From JAVVEH01 sp032251435 (GTDB lineage: Bacteria; Verrucomicrobiota; Lentisphaeria; Oligosphaerales; MVZH01), in the NCBI GenBank assembly GCA_032251435.1, contig JAVVEH010000018.1:1-64000 (forward strand): DNA of 64,000 nt. Reading direction: 5' to 3'. Positions 25,311 to 31,951 of the stretch are shown one piece after another. The translations under genes were made by a program, and so were the position numbers. Under the pieces are notes generated by a model. That model was not told the origin of the DNA, did no database searches, and saw nothing but the letters and a program-made list of their open reading frames with translations. Within the stretch, counting starts at the first letter, position 1, and every line of letters begins with the position of its first letter.

Positions 25311-25853
25311 ATGCGCATATTCATTCAACCCGGTTCACGTGTCCGTTCCCGCCCCGGCCTCCGCCCGGCGGCGCCGGGCGTAACGCGATGGGCGACTGTG
25401 TCCGGCGAAGCTTCGCGAAGCCGGAAGCGCTCATCAACCTTCACGTTGATCGAGCTTCTGGCCCCGCCAGGCGTAGCTTCCAGAGCGAAGCGCTCATCAA
25501 CCTTCACGTTGATCGAGCTTCTGGTGGCCATCACCATTTTAACCTTTGGCTTGGTGGGCGTGCTGGGGGCCTTTGGCAAAAGCGCCGAAACCCTGCGGAT
25601 CGCGCATCAGCACATGGTGGGCGCCTCCCTGGCGAAACAGGAAATGGGGCGGTTGGAGGCCCAGGCTTTGACACCGGCCGGGTTGCTGGCCGGTGTGGCG
25701 AAAGGGGAGTTCGGCACCGTCGCTCCAGGTTTTATCTGGGAGCGGGACATTGAGGAGGATCAGCCGGGATTACTGCGCGTCACCCTGAAGATAACACACG
25801 AACGGTCCGAGCGGTCTGTGACCCTCGCCACACTTATCCCGGTGCGCGAATGA
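25311..25853 (+). CDS. gspI: GspI-like minor pseudopilin with duplicated prepilin motif
   Basis: The prepilin N-terminal helix 'FTLIELLVAITILTFGLVGV' and the body up to 'VRE' at 25853 fit a type II secretion pseudopilin of the GspI/V class; gspJ and gspK follow with overlapping ends. The leader carries a second, truncated copy of the same motif: 'KRSSTFTLIELL', then 'APPGVASRA', then 'KRSSTFTLIELLVAI'. The 38-bp DNA copies at 25424-25461 and 25487-25524 are identical. The start is uncertain: ATG 25311, GTG 25398 and TTG 25233 are in frame and none has a convincing ribosome site. Residue -1 at the expected cleavage site is Thr, not the usual Gly. Confidence 0.75.
   Translation: MRIFIQPGSRVRSRPGLRPAAPGVTRWATVSGEASRSRKRSSTFTLIELLAPPGVASRAKRSSTFTLIELLVAITILTFGLVGVLGAFGKSAETLRIAHQHMVGASLAKQEMGRLEAQALTPAGLLAGVAKGEFGTVAPGFIWERDIEEDQPGLLRVTLKITHERSERSVTLATLIPVRE
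25424..25524 (+). repeat. Direct 38-bp repeat of the prepilin cleavage motif
   Basis: Identical 38-bp blocks at 25424-25461 and 25487-25524, offset by 63 bp (21 codons, in frame), each encode KRSSTFTLIELL plus flanks. The interval and upstream flank contain related GAAGC/GCTTC palindromic pieces (CGAAGCTTCG at 25406-25415). Confidence 0.9.
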
Positions 25854-26539
25854 TCAGCCATATCAGTCCAAATCATGCTTCCCGGCGGAACCCGCTCCGG
25901 CGCTCTTACACCTTAATTGAGTTGTTGATGGTTCTGACCCTGTTCACTCTGGCCGCGGTCACCGTCGCCTCGGTGGCGGGCGGCGGATTGAAAATATACC
26001 GCCGGGCTCAGTTTATCAGTGGCGCCCAGACGGATCTCCTGCTGGGCATGGAACGGTTGGAAAAAGAACTGCGGAGCTGTTTCACGTTCGACACGATTGG
26101 CTTCGCGGGAAGCGCCGAGGCCGTGTCATTTCCCGGTATGGTGTTTCGCTGGGACGCCATGGGACGGGAGTTGACCCGGGCCCCGGGCCGGATCACCTAT
26201 CGGCTCGATCGCCTGGCGGGTGGATGGGCGCGGCGGGATCAAAGTTATTCCCAGGCGACACGGGAAGACGGCGATGGCGAGACCAGGCTTCTGGCGGCGG
26301 ACGTGCGGGAGCTTCACTTTGAATATTGTAAATATGACCAGCTCAGCAAAACATACACGTGGCAGTCAGCCTGGTCCGAGGACGAAGAAGGCATGCCGAC
26401 AGCCGTCAGGGTGCGGGTGAGGGCCGCCACGACCGGCGGTATCGCTGATTTTGAACGGACATTGCTGCTGCCCGCCGGCTCGCGGCCCTGGCAAGCGCCT
26501 CTTCCCGAGCGGGATGATACAACGGGGACGGTCAAATGA
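25850..26539 (+). CDS. gspJ: GspJ-like minor pseudopilin
   Basis: A 229-residue pseudopilin with the N-terminal motif 'YTLIELLMVLTLFTLAAVTV' preceded by the basic leader 'NPLRRS'. The conserved Glu at +5 is present; residue -1 is Ser rather than Gly. The body, with 'ITYRLDRLAGGWARRDQ' and 'VRELHFEYCKYD', fits the GspJ/W class, which caps the type II secretion pseudopilus together with GspI and GspK. Its ATG overlaps the gspI stop (ATGA), and its own stop overlaps gspK in the same way, so translation is coupled. Assignment to J rather than H rests mainly on gene order. Confidence 0.8.
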   Translation: MISHISPNHASRRNPLRRSYTLIELLMVLTLFTLAAVTVASVAGGGLKIYRRAQFISGAQTDLLLGMERLEKELRSCFTFDTIGFAGSAEAVSFPGMVFRWDAMGRELTRAPGRITYRLDRLAGGWARRDQSYSQATREDGDGETRLLAADVRELHFEYCKYDQLSKTYTWQSAWSEDEEGMPTAVRVRVRAATTGGIADFERTLLLPAGSRPWQAPLPERDDTTGTVK

Positions 26540-27537
26540 GCGCCCGTGGAAGTCTGCTGATCACGGTCTTGTGGTGGGTGGTGATTCTGTCCATTATGGC
26601 GGTGGGATTGTACGCCATGACCCGGCCGCGCGTCGAGCTGGCCGGGCGGATGGGGGAGAGCGCCGCGTTGCGCGCCGGGGCCGACGCGGCGTTATACTCC
26701 GCGATCGCTCTGGTCGGGAAAGACCCCAGTCCCGGCTTCGACTCCGCCGCTGATGACTGGGCGGATAATCCGGAAAAATTGGGCGGGATTGAATTGGGAA
26801 CCGGCGTGTTCGCCGTGGGTTTTTTTCCCGTGGACTGGATGGCGGACACCCATGACGGGGAGCCCCGGTACGGGCTTCAGGACGAGGAAAGCCGCCTCAA
26901 TATCAACAAGGCGCCGGTGGAGGTGTTGGTCCGCTTGTTTGAGTGGACTTGCGGCCTGCCCACCTTGGAGTGTGAGGCGCTGGCGGGAGCGGTGGTTGAT
27001 TGGCGGGATGAAAACGATGATCCGGAAGAGAGCGGCGCGGAGTCCGTGTCCTATCATGAGATGAGTGATCCCTACAGTCCGCGGAACGCGCTTTTCCAAA
27101 TGCCAGAGGAATTGTTACTTGTCAAGGGCGTGACCGCGGAGATTTTTCGCAGGGTGGAACCGTATATCACGGTTTACGGGACGGGAGCGGTCAATGTGAA
27201 TACCGCCCCGGACCTGGTGTTGACATGTCTGGGCCTGGGCGAGCCGGCGATCACGGCGGTGAACAGTTGGCGCGCCGGTCCGGATGGAATCGTCGGTACG
27301 GGAGACGACGTTCCATTTGAGCGGACCGGCGCCATTTTGGTTGATTTGGATGACACCGGCATGCTGTCAGAGAATGCGAAATCTGAGCTGCGCCGGGCCA
27401 TAAACGGGCGGCTTCTCACCGTGCGCTCGGATAATTTTAGAGGACATGTGTTTAGACGGCTTGATAATTCCGCCGCGAGGATGCACATTATGTTCGTTTT
27501 CAACCGCGGCGGCGCTGTGCGCCTCTGGCGGGAATGA
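26536..27537 (+). CDS. gspK: GspK-like minor pseudopilin
   Basis: A 333-residue protein with a short leader and an N-terminal helix 'LLITVLWWVVILSIMAVGLY', then 'GLQDEESRLNINKAPVEVL' and 'VVDWRDENDDP', hallmarks of the GspK helical insert domain. A second helix-hairpin-helix-like stretch is 'VNVNTAPDLVLTCLGLG'. GspK is the largest tip pseudopilin; it lacks the usual +5 Glu, as expected for this class. The length is normal. The ATGA overlap with gspJ and an 81-bp gap to the assembly-platform gene show a single operon. Confidence 0.88.
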   Translation: MSARGSLLITVLWWVVILSIMAVGLYAMTRPRVELAGRMGESAALRAGADAALYSAIALVGKDPSPGFDSAADDWADNPEKLGGIELGTGVFAVGFFPVDWMADTHDGEPRYGLQDEESRLNINKAPVEVLVRLFEWTCGLPTLECEALAGAVVDWRDENDDPEESGAESVSYHEMSDPYSPRNALFQMPEELLLVKGVTAEIFRRVEPYITVYGTGAVNVNTAPDLVLTCLGLGEPAITAVNSWRAGPDGIVGTGDDVPFERTGAILVDLDDTGMLSENAKSELRRAINGRLLTVRSDNFRGHVFRRLDNSAARMHIMFVFNRGGAVRLWRE

Positions 27538-27618
27538 CCGCGGCTTGTTTGACCGTTGACAAGCGGGGGCTCGTAATCTTCCCGGCTTAGCGGATGGTAT
27601 CCTTTCAGGAGTGTTGTC

Positions 27619-29097
27619 ATGAGCGTGGTGAATGCTGTTAAACGTTTTTTCACCGGTAAACCGGTTTTTCCAAAGCCTTCCGTGGCCGTGGAAATCGGGG
27701 CTGACTGGATTAAAATCGCCCAGGCCTCCTCGGGGTTCAGAAGCGGAAAAATTTCCCGCTTGGGATGCCAGGCGGTGACCGGCAAGGACGGGGCGGAATC
27801 CGCATTGCGTCAGCTGATCGCTGAAACCGGGTGTGAAACCAAAGACATGATCTTGTGTCTGCCCCGCAATCAAGTCGCTGTCCGCATGTTGCGGGTGCCG
27901 GCCACCCACCCCGAGGAAATTTCTAAAATTGTTCATTTGCAAGCCGGACGGCTGACCCCTTACTCCAGTGATGAGGTTGTTTCCGCCTACGATATTCTCG
28001 GCACCGATGAGCATGGCTATTCCACCGTTTTACTGGCTATCGCCCGGCGTCGGTTAATTTCAGAAAAATCCGCGTTGATCGCCGCGTGCGGCGGCCGGGT
28101 CGGGGCCGTGGCGGCCGGGACTGAAGGTGTCTGCGCTCAAGTGCGGCGGATCGTGGGAAAAGACGTTGGCGCCGATGTTCCGACGGGAGTGTTGAATGTT
28201 GACGCGGATTTCTCGGAACTGATTGTTTTTTATAATGGCGCCCCCGTTTTCACCAAAAATGTGCTGATTGGGTCGGCCGCTTTGAAAAAGGATGTCGCCC
28301 GGTGGCAGGGTGAATTGATTAACGAGATAGTCACGGGGGTTGATGAATTTAAAAAGGATTACGCGTCCGCTCCGGACGTTCCCGAGTTGATTTTCACAGG
28401 CATGGCCGTGCCGTCCTCCCTGGCGGCGGCTTTGAAAGAGGTGTGCGGTATCTGCGTCACGCCCGCGGAACTTGGCGGTCCGGGCGGTGCCTCTGGCCGG
28501 AAGGGCGACGCGGACATCTCTCCGGCATCCGTGGTGGGCTGCGCGTTGTCCGGGGATCGCCTGGGCGTGGATCTGTTGCCGCCGGAGGACCACTTGATGA
28601 AGGTGATGACCCGCCGCCGGGGCCAACTGAACGTCATGGGCGTGCTGGGACTGTTTATCGTGACGTTATTGCTGGCCTTGCTCGTGCTCGGTTTTTACGA
28701 GCGCCATCTGCGCGTGGAAAGCTTGAAGCGGCAGGTGGGCGGCATCGAGCCTGTCGCTGAACTTGTGCGGGAACGGCAACGACGGGTGGCGATAATGGGC
28801 GCCCGGCTGGACGCCGCGGGCACGCCTCTGCACGTGTTGACTGAATTGCAACGCTTGACACCGGATGAAATTCATCTGACCAGTCTGAAGGTGGATGCGA
28901 AAGACACCATGTCCTTACGCGGCCAAGCTGTGGCGATGAACAATATTTTTGAATATGGGAAAATTCTGGAAAATTCAAAAGTTTTTGAAGGGGTGGATTC
29001 CAGTTCCAGCGTCGGAAAGAATAATCAATTCGCCGAATTCACCATCACATGCCGATTTCAGAAACCAATGACCACCTTTAAAACGGACAAGCGTTAA
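27619..29097 (+). CDS. GspL-type assembly protein: PilM-like plus PilN-like fusion
   Basis: A 492-residue protein. Residues 1-330 have an actin-like PilM/GspL cytoplasmic fold ('VAVEIGADWIKIAQASSG', 'MILCLPRNQVAVRMLRVPAT', 'DADFSELIVFYNG'). A single membrane helix lies at about 341-363 ('VLGLFIVTLLLALLVLGFYE'). The C-terminal part is coiled coil plus a PilN-like ferredoxin-fold domain ('LQRLTPDEIHLTSLKVD'). This layout is that of type II secretion GspL, the inner-membrane platform protein that binds GspE and GspM. Its stop overlaps the next ATG. A type IV pilus equivalent (fused PilMN) is the alternative; the neighbouring GspI/J/K genes favour secretion. Confidence 0.82.
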   Translation: MSVVNAVKRFFTGKPVFPKPSVAVEIGADWIKIAQASSGFRSGKISRLGCQAVTGKDGAESALRQLIAETGCETKDMILCLPRNQVAVRMLRVPATHPEEISKIVHLQAGRLTPYSSDEVVSAYDILGTDEHGYSTVLLAIARRRLISEKSALIAACGGRVGAVAAGTEGVCAQVRRIVGKDVGADVPTGVLNVDADFSELIVFYNGAPVFTKNVLIGSAALKKDVARWQGELINEIVTGVDEFKKDYASAPDVPELIFTGMAVPSSLAAALKEVCGICVTPAELGGPGGASGRKGDADISPASVVGCALSGDRLGVDLLPPEDHLMKVMTRRRGQLNVMGVLGLFIVTLLLALLVLGFYERHLRVESLKRQVGGIEPVAELVRERQRRVAIMGARLDAAGTPLHVLTELQRLTPDEIHLTSLKVDAKDTMSLRGQAVAMNNIFEYGKILENSKVFEGVDSSSSVGKNNQFAEFTITCRFQKPMTTFKTDKR

Positions 29098-29669
29098 TGG
29101 ACTTTTTACGAAATCTTTCCAAACGGGAGCGTGTCCTCCTTATCGCCGCGGGCTCATGCGTGTTTTTAGCTGTGGTCTACCGCCTGGTGTTGATTCCTGT
29201 CCGGGAAAAAAACAGCGGGATGGATGCGGAAATGATGGTCCTGAGTGGTCAACTTGACCGCCTGCGGACAATTGCCGCCCGGCAAAACCAAGTGGGAGAG
29301 GATTATGTCCGCTTGAAACAGGCCTTTAAGGCGCCGGGAACGGATGAGGAGCGCGTGCGGGTGTTTCAAGAGAGTTTAGAGAAATTCTGTTCGGAGACTG
29401 GGGTGCGAATCACTAAGATGACACCGCGTCAGGTCAAGCAGACCGATTGGTCCAAAACCTATCTGGTTGATCTGCAAATAGAAGCGGACAGCAAACAACT
29501 GATCGCCTTTCTGCACAAACTGAATACGGCTGACAGCGTTTACCGGACCGACGGGTTTCATCTTTACCGCAAGGGAAAAGATGTGTCAGGAAATGACTTG
29601 GGCGCCTCCTTGGTCGTGAGTATGTTGGTGGTGGCGGATGACCCGTCATCGGTGGCAGCGGACAGTTGA
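29097..29669 (+). CDS. GspM/PilO-like assembly protein
   Basis: A 190-residue protein with one N-terminal membrane helix ('RVLLIAAGSCVFLAVVYRLV'), then a coiled coil ('MDAEMMVLSGQLDRLRTIAA') and a compact ferredoxin-like domain ending 'LVVSMLVVADD'. This is the PilO/GspM layout, and gene order after a GspL-type protein supports it. It starts inside the stop codon of the upstream gene (TAATG). It closes the visible pseudopilin operon: the secretin, ATPase, platform GspF and major pseudopilin genes are not in the window. Confidence 0.78.
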   Translation: MDFLRNLSKRERVLLIAAGSCVFLAVVYRLVLIPVREKNSGMDAEMMVLSGQLDRLRTIAARQNQVGEDYVRLKQAFKAPGTDEERVRVFQESLEKFCSETGVRITKMTPRQVKQTDWSKTYLVDLQIEADSKQLIAFLHKLNTADSVYRTDGFHLYRKGKDVSGNDLGASLVVSMLVVADDPSSVAADS

Positions 29670-29679
29670 TGATTTCTCA

Positions 29680-30996
29680 ATGCTGAGTCCCCAGCTTAGA
29701 TCCGGCCTGAAACGTTTCCGCCGCCAACGGCGGGCCTTTTGGAGCTTGGGAGTGATCACGATCCTGTTTGTGGTGTGTCTGCCCGCTGAATTGCTCTGTA
29801 ACAGCAAGCCGATTTTCATCCGCTTTAACGGCCGCTCCTATTTTCCTGTGTTCAAACGCTACACCGAGGCGGATTTCGGGGGTGCCCGACACGTTGTTCC
29901 CGATTACCGGAGTCCTGGCTTTTTGGAGCTGGTGGGGCATGGTGAGCCGCACGGCGAGGGGGACCAGGCCGTTCCGACTCCCCCCCCGCCCCCCGCCACC
30001 GATGTTCTGGACATGTTTGATGACGAGACATCGGGAGAACCAGGACCGGGCCGCCCCGCGGATGGTGGCGGGAAAGAAAACAGCGCCGCCGCCGCGGCCC
30101 GGATTCTGGCTGATTTTGATCCGGAACCCTGGGATGTCGAGGTGACTGAACGGTGTCACTCAACCGCGGACGAGGCGGTCGAGCCGGCGTGGATGCTTTG
30201 GCCGCCCGTGCGCTATGACTACGCGTATATCGCCCAAGGCAGTCAAGCGGGACGGGACGCGCTGGCTTCTCCTTGGGGACAGGTCATACCGGGGAGTGGC
30301 AAACACTACGGGTCGAGTTGGGTGGACGGGCATTACCTGGGCACCGATGACCGGGGACGGGATGTCCTGGCCCGGTTGGTTTACGGCTTCCGGGTCTCCA
30401 TGATTTTCGGCTTGGCCCTGGCGATTTCAGGCACCATCGCCGGCGCGGTTATCGGAGCGTTGCAGGGGTTTTTCGGTGGATTGATCGACCTGCTGGGACA
30501 ACGCGTCACGGAAATTTGGGGCTCGTTGCCGCAATTATATCTCCTGATGATTCTCAGCTCTCTGCTGGCGAGAAATATCTACGTGCTGTTTGTTATCTTA
30601 AATCTCACATCATGGATGGGCATGGCCGCTTACATGCGGGCCGAGTTCCTCCGCGGGCGGCAATTGGATTATGTGCTCGCCGCCCGGGGCCTGGGCGTGT
30701 CCAGTCCGGCGATCATGTTCCGTCATATTCTGCCCAATTCATTGACCCCGATCATCACCTTTCTGCCCTTCAGTATCAGCGGGGGGATTTTGGCCTTGGT
30801 CAGCCTGGATTTCTTGAGCCTGGGCGTGCCCAGCCCATACCCCAGCCTGGGAGAATTGCTCGCCCAGGGACAGAACAATCTCCGCGCCACGTGGATTATC
30901 TTCCCGACATTCCTGGTTCTCAGCGGCACCGTCACCCTGCTGACCTTTGTCGGAGACGGGCTTCGCAACGCCTTTGACCCGCGGAAGTCGGGGTGA
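29680..30996 (+). CDS. YejE-like peptide ABC transporter permease
   Basis: A permease of about 438 residues of the OppC/DppC class and the YejE subtype: one N-terminal helix ('FWSLGVITILFVVCLPAELL'), a long extracytoplasmic loop, then five helices. The 'YVLAARGLGVSSPAIMFRH' segment is the EAA loop that contacts the ATPase, and 'DRGRDVLARLVYGFRVS' precedes the core. The loop contains a Pro/Asp/Gly-rich stretch ('TPPPPPATDVLDMFDDE') that I have not seen described in YejE. ATG 29680 is preferred to an in-frame GTG at 29638 that would overlap gspM. The partner permease (YejB) and binding protein (YejA) are not present; the YejF-like ATPase lies about 1 kb downstream, beyond vapBC. Confidence 0.85.
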   Translation: MLSPQLRSGLKRFRRQRRAFWSLGVITILFVVCLPAELLCNSKPIFIRFNGRSYFPVFKRYTEADFGGARHVVPDYRSPGFLELVGHGEPHGEGDQAVPTPPPPPATDVLDMFDDETSGEPGPGRPADGGGKENSAAAAARILADFDPEPWDVEVTERCHSTADEAVEPAWMLWPPVRYDYAYIAQGSQAGRDALASPWGQVIPGSGKHYGSSWVDGHYLGTDDRGRDVLARLVYGFRVSMIFGLALAISGTIAGAVIGALQGFFGGLIDLLGQRVTEIWGSLPQLYLLMILSSLLARNIYVLFVILNLTSWMGMAAYMRAEFLRGRQLDYVLAARGLGVSSPAIMFRHILPNSLTPIITFLPFSISGGILALVSLDFLSLGVPSPYPSLGELLAQGQNNLRATWIIFPTFLVLSGTVTLLTFVGDGLRNAFDPRKSG

Positions 30997-31038
30997 TTGA
31001 CAAGTGGACCGATTGATATATATTCTTTGTCATATATC
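30997..31038 (+). promoter_or_regulatory. vapBC promoter with overlapping palindromic operator
   Basis: TTGACA (30997-31002), a 16-bp spacer and TATATT (31019-31024) make a near-consensus sigma-70 promoter starting at the base after the yejE stop. An inverted repeat GATATAT (31015-31021) / ATATATC (31032-31038) with a 10-bp centre covers the -10 box, as expected for an operator bound by the VapBC complex. Confidence 0.75.
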
Positions 31039-31076
31039 ATGCGGCTTCAACAATGGCAGAATAACAGGGCACCTTC

Positions 31077-31298
31077 ATGATTACGGCCAAAGTATTTCAA
31101 TCAGGACGGAGCCAGGCGGTCAGGTTACCCAAAAAATACCGCTTTAAAACCAGCGAAATCAGGGTGACGCGAACGGCGGATGGTCTTTTGCTGACTGAAA
31201 AAGATCCCTGGGATATTTTCGCTGACGGGGTCGCTGAACTGTCAGATGATTTTCTAAAACCGCGTCAACAGCCTACTCTGGAGGAACGTGACTTTTGA
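31077..31298 (+). CDS. vapB: VapB-type antitoxin (AbrB fold)
   Basis: A 73-residue protein. Residues 1-45 match the SpoVT/AbrB swapped-hairpin DNA-binding fold of VapB/VagC antitoxins: 'AKVFQSGRSQAVRLPKKYRF'. The acidic C-terminal tail ('DFLKPRQQPTLEERDF') is the part expected to wrap around the toxin active site. The gene has its own promoter and operator (30997-31038), and its stop codon overlaps the toxin's TTG start. It neutralises VapC and represses the pair. Confidence 0.88.
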   Translation: MITAKVFQSGRSQAVRLPKKYRFKTSEIRVTRTADGLLLTEKDPWDIFADGVAELSDDFLKPRQQPTLEERDF

Positions 31299-31765
31299 AC
31301 GCGGCCTCCCTTTTTGTCCTGGACACGGATATTCTTATCTTTCTGATTCGGGGACTGAAAAAAAGCTGTGCCAGCCCCGAGCATATCGCAAAGGCTATGG
31401 GAGTACTGCGCCGGATTCAGGATACCCAGGCGGCGGGCGGAATTACGGGAGTTTCCGCTATCACGGTCGCGGAGCTTGAGTTTGGCGCGGCAAAATCTGC
31501 CAGTCCTGAAAAAGAACGCCGGGCGGTAACCAGAATTCTGACCCCGTTTGAATTATTTCCCTTTTCCCCCTTTTCTGTTCCCCGGCACTACGGCGAAATC
31601 CGTCTCGCCTTGGAAAAGCAGGGAAGTATGATTGGGGCGATGGATCTGCTGATCGCCGCTCACGCCCGCTCTCTCGGCGCGAAACTGGTCACCAACAACC
31701 TCCGGGATTTTGGCCGGATCGAGGGTTTGGAATGCGAAAACTGGACGATTGGGGAAAGAAAATAA
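31295..31765 (+). CDS. vapC: VapC-type toxin (PIN-domain ribonuclease)
   Basis: A 156-residue PIN-domain nuclease, expected to cleave tRNA or rRNA. Acidic residues of the Mg site are visible: Asp10 and Asp12 in 'VLDTDILIF', Glu60 in 'VAELEFGA', Asp117 in 'GAMDLLIAAHA' and Asp138 in 'TNNLRDFG'. It is slightly longer than typical VapC (about 130) because of a loop around residues 20-50. A TTG start at 31295 is chosen as it overlaps the vapB stop (TTTTGA) and yields the full beta strand. It is intact, so the module is probably functional. Confidence 0.88.
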   Translation: MNAASLFVLDTDILIFLIRGLKKSCASPEHIAKAMGVLRRIQDTQAAGGITGVSAITVAELEFGAAKSASPEKERRAVTRILTPFELFPFSPFSVPRHYGEIRLALEKQGSMIGAMDLLIAAHARSLGAKLVTNNLRDFGRIEGLECENWTIGERK

Positions 31766-31951
31766 ATGTCTGATAATCTGGTATTAAAACTAACCGGACT
31801 GCTTAAAACCGATCCCCGGTTTGTGGATGAGGACGGAGAGCTGGTCAAGAGCGCCGTCATCGACCGGGCCTGGCGGACGGATCATGATCTGGTGGCCCTG
31901 CTGCTGTCGGACGCGGCGGCCAAAGCCGCCTTTTTCGCGGAGCTTACTTAA
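31766..31951 (+). pseudogene. N-terminal fragment resembling a type III DNA methyltransferase (Mod)
   Basis: A 61-codon frame begins at the base after the vapC stop, with a GGGAAAG ribosome-like site. Its product reads like the extreme N-terminus of type III or site-specific adenine methyltransferases: 'LTGLLKTDPRFVDEDGELVK' followed by 'DHDLVALLLSDAAAKAAFFA'. It then stops, where the family would continue into 'vDGVLVFD' and the catalytic domain. No DPPY or FxGxG motif follows. I read it as a remnant left by a deletion that joined this module to the ATPase gene; a tiny standalone protein remains possible. The similarity is from recall and should be tested by a profile search. Confidence 0.6.
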
